Notes: a model not told the origin generated them from the sequence alone. A DNA stretch of 64,000 nt from Clostridium sp. (GCA_023664385.1 JAMPFU010000008.1:1-64000); one strand, 5' to 3'. Positions 35,580-45,215 are shown, counted from the first letter of the stretch. Made by a program: numbers and translations.

Positions 35580-35828
35580 TTACATATATTGGGTTGTTCT
35601 TCCATATAACATATTTTTATGAAGCGCCTTGTTATATTCAGACATGTTTATTGTAGTGATTTCATTTCTGGTATCTGCGTAATTCGCCTTTTGAGTTGTT
35701 ACAGCGCCATTTCTTGCGGCACCATATTTGCCGCTGCTGTCAGCAAGATAAAGCTCTTTGCTGTTTCGTAAAATCTCATAGTCTAAAAAGTAATGCTCCA
35801 AAATTTTTTCCTTTTCCGGTTTCTTCAA
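35580..35828 (-). CDS. Small hypothetical protein (82 aa)
   Basis: An 82-residue soluble protein starting MKKPEKEKILEHYFLDYEIL from a TTG codon. AAGGAGG lies 7-8 bp upstream, which is the main support for it being real. The N-terminal 25 residues resemble short helical segments of phage-type transcription activators, but the match is too short to name. It is convergent with fhs, sharing the terminator at 35502-35563. It lies at the left edge of an AT-rich patch of small genes. Confidence 0.55.
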   Translation of the reverse strand: MKKPEKEKILEHYFLDYEILRNSKELYLADSSGKYGAARNGAVTTQKANYADTRNEITTINMSEYNKALHKNMLYGRTTQYM

Positions 35829-36085
35829 AAAAATTCCTCCTTTATTTGGCGGAAGATAGTATTATAAGGTGTAATTTACAAAAGCTGTCTTGCTGCTATT
35901 AAAACAATATCTTCTCTGCCTGTAGTATAGTGATAGTAAAGCATCGAAGAATTAAGCTTTTGAATACGAGAAACAGGTTGACCCCGTCAAAGACAAAATA
36001 GAACAATGCTTCTATAGGATATTACCATATGCGTGTGTGAAATGCAAGCATTTTTTTAATTTTCTTGTGAGGTTTTGCAGTGACA

Positions 36086-36114
36086 TTGTATAATTTTTTT
36101 GTTTATGTTATACT
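36086..36114 (+). promoter_or_regulatory. Promoter of the DUF6985-like gene
   Basis: TTGTAT (36086-36091), 17 bp, then TATACT (36109-36114) preceded by TG one base upstream (extended -10). A second overlapping candidate (TTGTGA 36065-36070, 18 bp, TATAAT 36089-36094) lies just upstream. Nothing else is recognised in 35829-36166. Confidence 0.7.
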
Positions 36115-36166
36115 TTGTTAAGCTTTGATTGATAATACACGCTGCCAAAATGAGGAGGAAGAAAAA

Positions 36167-36631
36167 ATGCCAAACAATTTGTTATTAAATCCCAAAGAAT
36201 TTGAAATTGATGAGATGGATGAAATTGGAGAAGAGGGTACCATTTACTGTAAAAGATTGATAGAGAAATGGACTCCCCAACTGGAAACCGAAATGCTGGA
36301 GGCATTTATACATCTTTATTATGATAAAATGTATGAACAATGGGGACCTGATGATGAGGAAGAAAGGAAAGAATATTGGCAGGAAATAAGCTCACCGGCA
36401 GACCTTGTAAAATACACAGGCACAGATGTTACACTTTATGCTTTAGAAGACGCAGTATATGCCAGAAGCAAAACAGGAAATCCCGCCTATGAGTCGCAAA
36501 ATGTTCCTGTATGTGTAATATTGCTGCTTGATTGTCCATGGGAAGAAGAACATGGGTGGGCCGCTGTTTTTATAGATGAAAAATTTGTTAAAGTTGGTCT
36601 TGATATTGTTGATTGTGTTTATTTGGATTGA
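36167..36631 (+). CDS. DUF6985-like, possible immunity-type protein
   Basis: A 154-residue acidic soluble protein. The C-terminal half has LLLDCPWEEEHGWAAVFID followed by a KFVKVG strand, which resembles the DUF6985 family as I remember it. That fold is often seen beside polymorphic toxin systems and isolated in genomes as a candidate immunity protein. No toxin gene adjoins it. The ATG at 36167 follows GAGGAGGA. The in-frame ATG at 36125 lacks a site. It has its own promoter. The family assignment is from pattern memory and is moderate. Confidence 0.6.
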   Translation: MPNNLLLNPKEFEIDEMDEIGEEGTIYCKRLIEKWTPQLETEMLEAFIHLYYDKMYEQWGPDDEEERKEYWQEISSPADLVKYTGTDVTLYALEDAVYARSKTGNPAYESQNVPVCVILLLDCPWEEEHGWAAVFIDEKFVKVGLDIVDCVYLD

Positions 36632-36872
36632 TTTTGATTTCTGCAATCGTATTGCTGACTTCCGGTTTGAAAGTGCGATTAAATCTTAGTTTACCTGCTT
36701 CTTTTAGTGAAAAATATGGTATTAACTTTTGTTGGTGGAGTATTATTATTTATAGTTAAAATGGATAATGCAGGGATGTCAGTATGTTGTATGACAATGC
36801 CTTTCGCATTTAGATTTTTTATATCATTCTGCGAAGAATAAGTAATGATTATAGTTAGGAGTGTGAAAGAAT

Positions 36873-37190
36873 ATGAAAAATAAAAAAATAGGAATTGGCT
36901 CATTATCATTACTACTAGTTTTAATAGCATTTGTTTGGTCATTTGAAATTTTTGGAATATGTGTTGGAGATCATATCTTAGCAACTTTTAATCTTCCGGC
37001 TTGGTCGAATATGTCAATGTCAAGTGCAAGTGGAATACATTATACAATATATTATGCGTTTCTATTTTTAATTCCGGCATCAATATTAGGATTAAAATTT
37101 AAAGATAATCTATTTTCAAAAGCAGGGACTACATTGTCAATCATATTTATTATTATTTTAATGTTAGGTTTGTTTTTTACAGCAGTTTAG
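36873..37190 (+). CDS. Small membrane protein (105 aa), unknown
   Basis: A 105-residue protein with three predicted transmembrane helices: about 7-30, 53-73 and 83-103. No family is recognised. AGGAGTG lies 9 bp upstream of the ATG. It is AT-rich compared with the flanking housekeeping genes and stands 58 bp before a second small membrane protein, with which it may form a pair. The 241-bp gap before it (36632-36872) shows no convincing gene. Confidence 0.6.
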   Translation: MKNKKIGIGSLSLLLVLIAFVWSFEIFGICVGDHILATFNLPAWSNMSMSSASGIHYTIYYAFLFLIPASILGLKFKDNLFSKAGTTLSIIFIIILMLGLFFTAV

Positions 37191-37247
37191 AAACAATAAA
37201 TTTATATTTGCCAGTGACTTTACTGGCTTAATAGGGAGGAATTATTG

Positions 37248-37511
37248 ATGATATATAAAATAAAAGATGAATTTTTTGTATTAAGCATTATTGCAGTGCT
37301 TTGTCCCATTATATCAATTATTACAGGCTTGTTTGATAAAATGGAGCCGTATTCCTTTTTGCATTTTAGGGTTGATTTGATGCTTGGCGCTATAATCGGC
37401 AGCATTTTTGGAATAATAGCAATTGCAGGGAACAGAAAGAGAAAAAAGAAAGCTACTGCTTGTCTATCGGCTGTACCGCTTGCCATAATGATATTAAGTG
37501 TGGTTCTATAA
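37248..37511 (+). CDS. Small membrane protein (87 aa), unknown
   Basis: An 87-residue protein with three hydrophobic helices: about 8-26, 43-60 and 69-86, with a basic loop RKRKKK between the last two. GGGAGGA lies 7 bp before the ATG at 37248. The in-frame TTG at 37245 is a less likely start. It follows another small membrane protein and precedes the epimerase-like gene by 47 bp. I do not recognise the family. Confidence 0.6.
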   Translation: MIYKIKDEFFVLSIIAVLCPIISIITGLFDKMEPYSFLHFRVDLMLGAIIGSIFGIIAIAGNRKRKKKATACLSAVPLAIMILSVVL

Positions 37512-37558
37512 AAGAGATGAGGATGTTTTTTGAGCAGGAAAGCAGGAGGAAAAAACGA

Positions 37559-38428
37559 ATGAATATTTTGATGCTTGGTGGTACACGTTTTTTTGGAACG
37601 TATACGGTCAATGAATTACTTGCCAAGGGGCATGAGGTTACAATTGCTACAAGAGGGCTGTCAAAGGATTCATTTGCCGACAAGGTTAAGCGGGTGAAAT
37701 ATGACCGATCCGATTGCGAGAGTGTCAAAAATATTTTATCAGGTAACTATTATGATATTATTATAGATAAAATTGCATATGCTTCCAATGACATAAAGAC
37801 CGTGCTTGATTATGCCTGTTGTGGAAGGTATGTTCAGATGTCCAGTACGGCAGTGTATACGCCGTTTCATCTGAATTTGCTTGAAACTGATTTTAATCCA
37901 TTAAAAAATGAACTTGTTTGGGGAAATAGAGATGACTTTGATTATAGTGAGGGAAAAAGACAGGCTGAATATGCAATGGCACAATGCTATGGAGATAAAA
38001 AAATGCTTTCCGTAAGATATCCGGTTGTGCTTGGAAAGGACGATTATACGAAACGATTGGAATTTTATGTGGAGCATATTTTAAAGGAAAAGCCAATGTA
38101 CATAGATAATATGGATTGCCAAATGAGCTTTATCAATTCAAGGGAAGCAGGGGAATTTATGGCATATATATCCACATCAGATATTACAGGGGCAATAAAC
38201 GGTGCATCCCGTGGCACTGTTTCGATTCGGGAAATTATTAATTATGTGGAGAAAAAATGTGGCAGGCAGGCAATTTTAAGCCATGACGGTGACGCAGCGC
38301 CATATAATGGAACACCGGAATTTAGTATAAATACGGAAAAAGCAAATAAGCTCGGCTTTACATTTTCAAATATCAATGATTGGGTGTATGAGCTGCTCGA
38401 TTATTATATTGAAGGAGAAAGCTGCTGA
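37559..38428 (+). CDS. NAD-dependent epimerase/dehydratase-like protein (extended SDR)
   Basis: A 289-residue Rossmann-fold protein with the nucleotide loop MLGGTRFFGTYTV at the N-terminus, typical of atypical extended SDRs close to UDP-glucose epimerase and chloroplast CSP41. The usual catalytic YxxxK is represented by DYSEGKRQAEYAM, so Tyr and Lys can be placed (Y-S-E-G-K). The substrate is unknown, probably a nucleotide sugar or nucleic-acid-related ligand. The ATG at 37559 follows AGGAGGA. Upstream in-frame codons overlap the preceding gene and are rejected. Confidence 0.75.
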   Translation: MNILMLGGTRFFGTYTVNELLAKGHEVTIATRGLSKDSFADKVKRVKYDRSDCESVKNILSGNYYDIIIDKIAYASNDIKTVLDYACCGRYVQMSSTAVYTPFHLNLLETDFNPLKNELVWGNRDDFDYSEGKRQAEYAMAQCYGDKKMLSVRYPVVLGKDDYTKRLEFYVEHILKEKPMYIDNMDCQMSFINSREAGEFMAYISTSDITGAINGASRGTVSIREIINYVEKKCGRQAILSHDGDAAPYNGTPEFSINTEKANKLGFTFSNINDWVYELLDYYIEGESC

Positions 38429-38510
38429 ATATGTTTGAAATAATTACTTGCAGGTTAATATCTATGGGATAAAAATATGGATAAGTAGTATAAATTGGTG
38501 GAGTATATAT

Positions 38511-39608
38511 ATGGACAAAAAACTATCAGCGGCGCTTAAAATGCTGGCACTTTCCATGGCGCTTGTTTTTTTCTATCAGCTTGGTGTTGAACATAAAAAT
38601 GACATAGCTAGGAGTGGCTCGCAGACGGAATTTGCCTATGTCAATACATCGGCAGACGGAAGGGAAAGCAGGATAGAAGATTACCGCATGGGAACGTCAG
38701 TCAGCGTTACGGTTTACGGTGCAGGAGCAAAGGAAACGGCTGCCTTGACATTTGCGTGTATAGACAGACTTGACGGACAGGTGCTTACCTTGGAAATTGA
38801 CCGGCTTGTTGCAGATTATAAGGTAGGAGAGCCTTACAGGGTAAGTGATGAGCTTTATCATGCGTTAAGCGGAGCGCTTTCTGTATGTGCCGACAGTAAC
38901 GGAGCGTTGGATATAACGATTGAGCCTTTAAATAGGCTTTGGGGCATTGAAGGAAAATATGACGGCTTTCAGGTTCCGGGTGATGATGAAATAGGTGCGG
39001 CACTTGATTTGGTGGGATATGAAAACATAAGTGCTTATAAAGATAGTAATAATGAAGCAGGGTATATTTTAATCAATAAAGAAAATATTGATTTTGCCAT
39101 AGGAGCCATAGGGAAAGGCTATGCCCTTGACGTGATAAGAGAGGAGCTTGAAAAAAGCGAAGCGCAGGGTGCATGTGTGATAATTGGCGGAAGCATTCTT
39201 GTATATGGAAGTAAGATAAATGGGGAAGGCTTTACCGTGGGAATAAGAAATCCGAGAGGTAATGAAACGGAGCTGATAGGATGTCTTACATTTGAGGCAA
39301 ATGAGACAGCTTGTATTTCAACCTCAGGCGATTATGAAAAGTACGTCATGGCAGATGGCGTGAGATACCATCATATATTTGACAGAAGTACAGGATATCC
39401 TTCAAGGAGCGGTCTTATTTCCGTTACCGTAGTGTGCGAGTCGGGACTTTACAGTGATGGGCTTTCAACTGCCTGCTTTGTGCTTGGATATGACAAATCA
39501 CTTGGGCTGCTTGAAAAATATAACGCTGAAGCTGTGTTTGTGGAGGAGGACGGAACTATAATCGTAACGGATGGACTGAAAGGAAAATTTATGCCGATAA
39601 ATGAGTAA
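38511..39608 (+). CDS. apbE: FAD:protein FMN transferase (ApbE family)
   Basis: A 365-residue protein with an N-terminal membrane anchor or signal helix (about 7-25) and an ApbE catalytic domain. Recognisable segments are MGTSVSVTVYG, IDFAIGAIGKGYALD, a VIIGGSILVYG strand and the CISTSGDYEKY...YHHIFDRSTGYP region that binds FAD and Mg. It would attach FMN covalently to Thr of extracytoplasmic flavoproteins such as Rnf or Nqr subunits, or to FMN-bind domain reductases. None of these is encoded in the window. The ATG at 38511 follows GGTGGAG. An in-frame ATG at 38448 is less likely. Confidence 0.88.
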   Translation: MDKKLSAALKMLALSMALVFFYQLGVEHKNDIARSGSQTEFAYVNTSADGRESRIEDYRMGTSVSVTVYGAGAKETAALTFACIDRLDGQVLTLEIDRLVADYKVGEPYRVSDELYHALSGALSVCADSNGALDITIEPLNRLWGIEGKYDGFQVPGDDEIGAALDLVGYENISAYKDSNNEAGYILINKENIDFAIGAIGKGYALDVIREELEKSEAQGACVIIGGSILVYGSKINGEGFTVGIRNPRGNETELIGCLTFEANETACISTSGDYEKYVMADGVRYHHIFDRSTGYPSRSGLISVTVVCESGLYSDGLSTACFVLGYDKSLGLLEKYNAEAVFVEEDGTIIVTDGLKGKFMPINE

Positions 39609-39643
39609 TGGGAAAATTTCAAAGTAAGATGGAGGAGAAAGCT

Positions 39644-40162
39644 ATGAGAAAATTATTGATTGTGGTTGACATGCAGAAGGATTTTATTGACGGAGCACTT
39701 GGCACAAAGGAGGCGTGCACCATCGTAAGGCCCGCTGCCGATTATGTAAAAAAGGCAATGGATGAGGGTGTGGAGGTTGTATTTACAAGAGATACACACC
39801 ATGAGGATTATATGAATACCCAGGAGGGCAAAAAACTTCCTGTTCCACATTGCATTGAGGGTAAGAGTGGTTGGGAGCTATGTGATGAATTAAAGCCCCT
39901 TGCAGAAGGAAAGCTTATATTTGACAAGCCAACCTTCGGAAGCATCAAGCTTCAGGAATTTGTTGCAAAAGAGGGCTTTGATGAGATAACTTTGCTTGGG
40001 CTTTGTACGGATATATGCGTGATATCAAATGCAATGCTTATTAAGGCAGCATTGCCTGAGGCATCTGTGCGTGTCGTAGGCGGCTGCTCGGCAGGTGTTA
40101 CGCCTGAGAGCCACGACAATGCATTAAAGGCTATGTCAATGTGTCAGATAGAAATTATTTAG
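39644..40162 (+). CDS. Nicotinamidase / isochorismatase-family hydrolase
   Basis: A 172-residue cysteine hydrolase with the triad visible: Asp in LIVVDMQKDF, the Lys region (KLIFDKPTFGS) and the nucleophile Cys in LLGLCTDICVISN. Metal-site residues are plausible in FTRDTHHEDY. Members deamidate nicotinamide to nicotinate for NAD salvage. PncA is the best guess, but related cysteine hydrolases share this pattern. The ATG at 39644 follows GGAGGAG. The upstream ATG at 39608 overlaps the apbE stop and lacks a site. Confidence 0.82.
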   Translation: MRKLLIVVDMQKDFIDGALGTKEACTIVRPAADYVKKAMDEGVEVVFTRDTHHEDYMNTQEGKKLPVPHCIEGKSGWELCDELKPLAEGKLIFDKPTFGSIKLQEFVAKEGFDEITLLGLCTDICVISNAMLIKAALPEASVRVVGGCSAGVTPESHDNALKAMSMCQIEII

Positions 40163-40213
40163 GAACTGTATAAAAGCGTATGTAGTTATTTTCTTTAAAG
40201 GAAAGGTGTTGCT

Positions 40214-40804
40214 ATGAAGTGGTTAGAGCATTTAAAAACCATAAACAGTCACAAATATCTGGTTATGAAGCACTGCTTTGCGGTAGGGCTTTATAAGCAA
40301 GGAGTTTTGCATGATTTGTCTAAATACTCATGGACGGAATTTTCCATGGGTGCAAAATATTATCAGGGAAACAGAAGCCCGAATGATGCGGAGCGTGAGG
40401 ATAAGGGATATACTACCTCGTGGCTGCATCACAAAGGACGCAATAAGCATCATTTGGAATATTGGCTTGACTACAGCTTAGATAAGTCAAAGGGAATTGT
40501 GGGAATGCCGATGCCCAAGGAATATATTATAGAAATGTTCTGTGACAGAATTGCGGCGTGTAAAACCTACAATAAGGACAACTACAATGAAGGACAGCCT
40601 CTTGCATATTATTTGAAGGGAAGGGCAAGTAAGCTGCTTCATCCCGATACAAGAAAAACCTTGGAAAAATATCTTTACATGCTAAAGAAAAAGGGCGAGG
40701 ATTATACGTTTCGGTATATAAAAAATAAAGAGGTAATACCGCTTAGGAAAGCAAAGCTTTCAAGATATTTTCCGTTTCTTCCGTATATTTTTAACAAAGG
40801 CTAA
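40214..40804 (+). CDS. DUF5662-family protein
   Basis: A 196-residue soluble protein with the histidine-rich signature LHDLSKYSWTEF and the following SWLHHKGRNKHHLEYW. These pairs of His and Asp suggest a metal-binding, HD-like hydrolase fold. I associate it with DUF5662, common in Lachnospiraceae. A later CDRIAACKTYNKDNY segment is also conserved-looking. The function is unknown. The gene lies 26 bp upstream of dnaE and may be co-transcribed with it. The ribosome site is AAAGGAAAGGTG. Confidence 0.72.
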   Translation: MKWLEHLKTINSHKYLVMKHCFAVGLYKQGVLHDLSKYSWTEFSMGAKYYQGNRSPNDAEREDKGYTTSWLHHKGRNKHHLEYWLDYSLDKSKGIVGMPMPKEYIIEMFCDRIAACKTYNKDNYNEGQPLAYYLKGRASKLLHPDTRKTLEKYLYMLKKKGEDYTFRYIKNKEVIPLRKAKLSRYFPFLPYIFNKG

Positions 40805-40830
40805 AGCATTAAGAAGGGTAAGGTAACTTC

Positions 40831-43800
40831 ATGGAGTTTACACATTTACATGTGCATACCGAATACAGTCTTTTGGACGGTTCGGCAAAAATAAAGGAGC
40901 TTGTCAAACGGGCAAAGGAGCTTGGAATGAAAGCGCTTGCCATTACAGACCATGGTGTTATGTACGGTGCAATTGATTTTTATAAGGCATGCAGGGCTGA
41001 GGGAATAAAGCCCATTATCGGCTGTGAGGTATATGTTGCTCCAAATTCAAGATTTGACAGGGAGCTTGTTAAGGGTGATGACAGGTATTATCACCTTGTT
41101 TTGCTTGCAAAAAATGATTTGGGGTATCACAATCTTGCCAAGATTGTATCAACCGGATTTATTGAGGGCTATTACTACAAACCCCGTGTGGACATGGAGG
41201 TGCTTGAGCGCTACAGTGAGGGCGTCATTGCGCTAAGTGCGTGTCTTGCTGGTGAGGTTGCGGTAAATCTTAGAAAAAATAATTATGAGGCTGCAAAAGA
41301 AGCGGCAGTAAGGCATCTTAAAATATTTGGCGAGGGCAATTATTATCTTGAGATGCAGGACCACGGAATCCCTGAGCAGAGGATTGTCAATACGGGAATT
41401 ATGCGCCTTTCCAAGGAGACGGGCATACCGATGGTAGTTACAAATGATTCTCACTATATAACGGCTGATGATGCCGAGGCGCACGATGTCCTTTTATGTA
41501 TACAGACGGGAAAGCTTGTAAGCGACACAGACAGAATGAGATATGAGGGAGGGCAGTATTATCTGAAATCTGCTGATGAGATGGCAGAGCTTTTTCCTTA
41601 TGCGCCCTCTGCGCTTGAAAATACGTGTAAAATTGCCGATATGTGCAATGTGGAAATTGTTTTTGGCGAGCAGAAGGTTCCAAGATTTGACGTTCCTGAA
41701 GGATATGATGCGTTTTCCTACCTGAAAATGCTGTGTGAGCAGGGACTTGAAAAAAGGTATCAGCCTGTTACAGAGGAATTGAAGGAAAGACTTTCTTATG
41801 AGCTAAACACCATAAAAGACATGGGCTTTGTGGACTATTTCCTCATTGTATCTGATTTTATCAGGTATGCAAAGGATAACGGCATAGCCGTTGGACCGGG
41901 CAGAGGCTCTGCTGCGGGCAGCCTTGTTTCCTATTCCCTTGATATTACAAATATCGACCCGATAAAATTCAATCTGCTCTTTGAGCGGTTCCTAAATCCT
42001 GAGCGTGTGACAATGCCGGATATCGATATAGATTTTTGTCCTGACAGACGGCAGGAGGTTATAGATTATGTAGTAAAAAAATATGGGAAGGAAAAGGTTG
42101 TGCAGATCGTAACCTTTGGTACAATGGCGGCAAAAATGTGCGTACGTGACGTTGGACGTGTGATGGATTTGCCATACAGCCTATGTGACAAGGTTGCAAA
42201 GGCTATCCCTGGCGATTTGGGAATGACAATACCGAAGGCGCTTCATGTGAGTAAGGAGCTGAAAGAGCTTTATGATACGGATGAAAGCGTGAAAAAGCTG
42301 ATAGATATGGCTGTGAAGCTTGAGGGGCTTCCAAGACACTGCTCCATGCATGCGGCAGGCGTTGTAATAGGCAGGGAGCCTATCATAGAATATGTACCAC
42401 TTTCAAGGGGCGGTGAGGACGCAATCACAACCCAGTATAACATGACGACCATAGAGGAGCTTGGGCTTCTGAAAATGGATTTTCTTGGACTTAGAAACCT
42501 TACCGTCATACAGGAGGCTGCGGAGCTTGTCAAGGAAAATCACGGCATAGAGTTGGACATGGATAACCTCGATTTTGATGACAAAGAGGTTTACGAAATG
42601 ATTTCCGCAGGAAAGACCGAGGGTGTTTTTCAGCTTGAAAGCTCCGGGATGAAAAACTTTATGAAGGAGCTTAAGCCTGCAAATATTGAGGATGTTATTG
42701 CAGGAATATCCCTTTACAGACCGGGTCCTATGGATTTTATTCCTTTGTATATAAAGGGAAAGGAAAATCCCGATCAGGTAACCTACGACCATCCTGCACT
42801 TGAAAAAATATTGGCGCCTACATACGGATGTATTGTGTATCAGGAGCAGGTTATGCAGATTGTTATGGAGCTTGCAGGATATACGCTTGGCAGAAGCGAC
42901 CTTGTGCGAAGGGCAATGTCCAAGAAAAAGGCTGATGTAATGGCGAAGGAACGCCAGAATTTTGTATACGGAAATGAAGCGGACGGTGTTCCGGGATGTG
43001 TAAGCAGGGGAATCAGAGAGGAAATTGCCAATAAAATATTTGACGAGATGACAGACTTTGCAAAGTATGCATTTAATAAATCCCATGCGGCGGCCTATGC
43101 AGTTGTGGCATTTCAGACCGCATATTTAAAATGTCATTATCCTGTTGAGTTTATGGCGGCGCTTATGTCCTCCGTAAAGGAAAATTCGGGAAAGGTAACT
43201 GCATATATACAGACGCTTAGAACGATGGGAATTAAGCTTCTTCCTCCTGACATCAATCTTGGCAGGGGAGACTTTTCCGTTTCAGGCAGCAGCATACGAT
43301 ACGGTCTGTCGGCGGTAAAAAGCGTTGGAGACGGAGTCACTGACGTAATCAGACATGAGGTTGAGGCGAACGGACCGTTTAAGGATTTAGAGGATTTTGT
43401 AAAAAGGCTGTCCAATAAGGAGGCAAACAAGAGGACAATTGAGAGCTTTATTTTATCGGGCGCATTTGACGGATTTGGGGCAAACAGAAGACAGATGATG
43501 CAGGTTTATGGAAAAATCCTTGAGCAGGAGACACAGGAGAAGAAAAATGCCATGAGCGGGCAGATGTCGCTGCTTGATTTTCTTGGTGAGGAGGAAAAAA
43601 GTAATTTTGCTGTTCAATATCCTGACGTGGAGGAATATAAAAAGGACGAGCTTCTTGCAAAGGAAAAGGAAATGCTTGGAGTATATTTGTCGGGACATCC
43701 TATGGACGATTACATGGATATTATTGAAAAACAGGTAAATGTAAAATCCTCTGATTTTTCTATGGAGGATGAGGACGAGGGCGTCGGCGTTTTTGACAGA

Positions 43801-44307
43801 CAGCAGTGCAGCATTGCAGGCTCCATAGAGGCAGTTGCCATAAAGACAACAAGACGTGGAGACAATATGGCTTTTATAACCCTTGAGGATTTATACGGAA
43901 CAGTTGAGGTTGTTGTATTTCCAAGGGACTATACGAGATACAGAGGCTATCTTGCAAAAGACAGCAAGGTAATGGTAACCGGAAATGCCTCTGTGTCTGA
44001 GAGTGAGGCAAAGCTTCTGCTTTCGGAGATAATGTCTCTTGATGAAGTAAGAAGTGATATTGAGGATGAAAAAAGGGATGTATGGCTTAGGTTTGATGAT
44101 GAGGCAGCGTATAATAAGGCTTCCGAAGATGTTGTTGGATATATAGAGGAAAATAAGGGAAAATCAAATGTAATTATTTTCCTTGAGGCCGAAAAAAAGA
44201 TGAAAAGCCTTGGGAATATGAAGGTGCGTTCCAATGAGGCAGGCATGGCGAAAATGAGGATGGCATTTGGTGAAGAAAATGTCCGTATTGTAAGTAAGAA
44301 TAAATAA
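40831..44307 (+). CDS. dnaE: DNA polymerase III subunit alpha (DnaE)
   Basis: A 1158-residue replicative polymerase of DnaE type. The N-terminal PHP domain begins FTHLHVHTEYSLLDGSAKI. The polymerase active site shows GPGRGSAAGSLVSY and PDIDIDFCPDRR (catalytic Asp residues), then FNKSHAAAYAVVAFQTAYLK. A helix-hairpin-helix region, an OB fold (about 985-1060) and a C-terminal tail follow. In Firmicutes DnaE acts with PolC and extends primers. The length is between DnaE1 and DnaE3 proteins. The ribosome site (AAGGTAAC) is weak. Confidence 0.96.
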   Translation: MEFTHLHVHTEYSLLDGSAKIKELVKRAKELGMKALAITDHGVMYGAIDFYKACRAEGIKPIIGCEVYVAPNSRFDRELVKGDDRYYHLVLLAKNDLGYHNLAKIVSTGFIEGYYYKPRVDMEVLERYSEGVIALSACLAGEVAVNLRKNNYEAAKEAAVRHLKIFGEGNYYLEMQDHGIPEQRIVNTGIMRLSKETGIPMVVTNDSHYITADDAEAHDVLLCIQTGKLVSDTDRMRYEGGQYYLKSADEMAELFPYAPSALENTCKIADMCNVEIVFGEQKVPRFDVPEGYDAFSYLKMLCEQGLEKRYQPVTEELKERLSYELNTIKDMGFVDYFLIVSDFIRYAKDNGIAVGPGRGSAAGSLVSYSLDITNIDPIKFNLLFERFLNPERVTMPDIDIDFCPDRRQEVIDYVVKKYGKEKVVQIVTFGTMAAKMCVRDVGRVMDLPYSLCDKVAKAIPGDLGMTIPKALHVSKELKELYDTDESVKKLIDMAVKLEGLPRHCSMHAAGVVIGREPIIEYVPLSRGGEDAITTQYNMTTIEELGLLKMDFLGLRNLTVIQEAAELVKENHGIELDMDNLDFDDKEVYEMISAGKTEGVFQLESSGMKNFMKELKPANIEDVIAGISLYRPGPMDFIPLYIKGKENPDQVTYDHPALEKILAPTYGCIVYQEQVMQIVMELAGYTLGRSDLVRRAMSKKKADVMAKERQNFVYGNEADGVPGCVSRGIREEIANKIFDEMTDFAKYAFNKSHAAAYAVVAFQTAYLKCHYPVEFMAALMSSVKENSGKVTAYIQTLRTMGIKLLPPDINLGRGDFSVSGSSIRYGLSAVKSVGDGVTDVIRHEVEANGPFKDLEDFVKRLSNKEANKRTIESFILSGAFDGFGANRRQMMQVYGKILEQETQEKKNAMSGQMSLLDFLGEEEKSNFAVQYPDVEEYKKDELLAKEKEMLGVYLSGHPMDDYMDIIEKQVNVKSSDFSMEDEDEGVGVFDRQQCSIAGSIEAVAIKTTRRGDNMAFITLEDLYGTVEVVVFPRDYTRYRGYLAKDSKVMVTGNASVSESEAKLLLSEIMSLDEVRSDIEDEKRDVWLRFDDEAAYNKASEDVVGYIEENKGKSNVIIFLEAEKKMKSLGNMKVRSNEAGMAKMRMAFGEENVRIVSKNK

Positions 44308-44363
44308 GGTTTTGTAAAATATATTTCATGGGTAATATATTTATATAAATTGTGGAGGAACTT

Positions 44364-45152
44364 ATGGTTATCAGGTCAGGCTCAAATGAGAAGGTGAAGC
44401 AGCTTAGGAAGCTTGTTAAATCATCTAAGGAAAGAATGGAAAAAGGCTTATATATTGTGGAAGGCATAAGGATGTTTAGGGAGATACCAAACGCTCAAAT
44501 TGTTGAGGCATATATCAGCGAGGGAGCGCTTGAAAAATATGAGGCTGACGTTTCCTGTTTATTATGTGATTGCCATGTTTTATCGGACAGTGTATTTCAG
44601 ACTGTGTCAGATACGAAGTCGCCGCAGGGAATCCTTGCGGTTGTAAGGATGCAGGATTATACCCTTGCGGATATTTGCGGCTGTGCAGATGCTTTTGATA
44701 ATTGTCCGTTTATTTTAGCTGCTGAAAGATTGCAGGATCCGGGAAATCTCGGCACCATTATACGGACTGCCGAGGCAGCAGGCGTTACAGGCATTATTTT
44801 AAGCAATGACTGCGCAGACATTTACAATCCGAAAACAGTAAGGTCTACAATGGGTTCCTTGTTCAGAATGCCTGTGTATGTTTCGGAAAATTTGAAGGAG
44901 GATATTAATTTACTTCATAAAAATAATATAAAGATATATGGTGCACATCTTAAGGGTGAGAGCATGTATGAAGCAGACTTCACAAAGCCTGTTGCATTTC
45001 TTATAGGAAATGAGGGGAACGGGCTTAGTGAGGATGTAGCTGCCGCAGCGGACGCACTTATTTATATTCCAATGAAAGGGGGGATTGAATCCTTAAATGC
45101 AGCGGTTTCTGCGTCCGTTATATGCTATGAGGTTTTGCGCCAAAGACTTTAA
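44364..45152 (+). CDS. TrmH/SpoU-family RNA 2'-O-methyltransferase
   Basis: A 262-residue SPOUT methyltransferase. An N-terminal substrate-binding domain (RSGSNEKVKQLRKLVKSSK) is followed by the three SpoU motifs: AERLQDPGNLGTIIRTAEAAG (read in parts), FLIGNEGNGLS and IPMKGGIESLNAAVSA. Members methylate ribose in rRNA (RlmB-like) or tRNA, and the exact target is not deducible. The ATG at 44364 is 8 bp after GTGGAGG. An in-frame GTG at 44352 is part of that site. It follows dnaE by 56 bp and ends at a terminator. Confidence 0.88.
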   Translation: MVIRSGSNEKVKQLRKLVKSSKERMEKGLYIVEGIRMFREIPNAQIVEAYISEGALEKYEADVSCLLCDCHVLSDSVFQTVSDTKSPQGILAVVRMQDYTLADICGCADAFDNCPFILAAERLQDPGNLGTIIRTAEAAGVTGIILSNDCADIYNPKTVRSTMGSLFRMPVYVSENLKEDINLLHKNNIKIYGAHLKGESMYEADFTKPVAFLIGNEGNGLSEDVAAAADALIYIPMKGGIESLNAAVSASVICYEVLRQRL

Positions 45153-45155
45153 TTG

Positions 45156-45215
45156 CTTTCGATGGTTTTCGAGTATTCTGTATGTAAAACCATGTCGAAG
45201 GGTTTATTTTTATTT
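45156..45215 (+). terminator. Terminator after the SpoU-family gene
   Basis: CTTTCGATGGTTTT pairs with AAAACCATGTCGAAGG around a 16-nt loop and is followed by GTTTATTTTTATTT. It begins 4 bp after the stop. Confidence 0.8.

Noticed and set aside
36691-36984. A 97-codon minus-strand frame before the small membrane proteins
   Set aside because: It begins at a TTG without a ribosome site and overlaps the start and signal of the plus-strand membrane protein. The tail looked faintly conserved but not enough to call a gene or remnant.
42403-43086. A 227-codon minus-strand frame inside dnaE
   Set aside because: It lies wholly within conserved polymerase motifs on the other strand, with Cys/His-rich shadow composition and no ribosome site.
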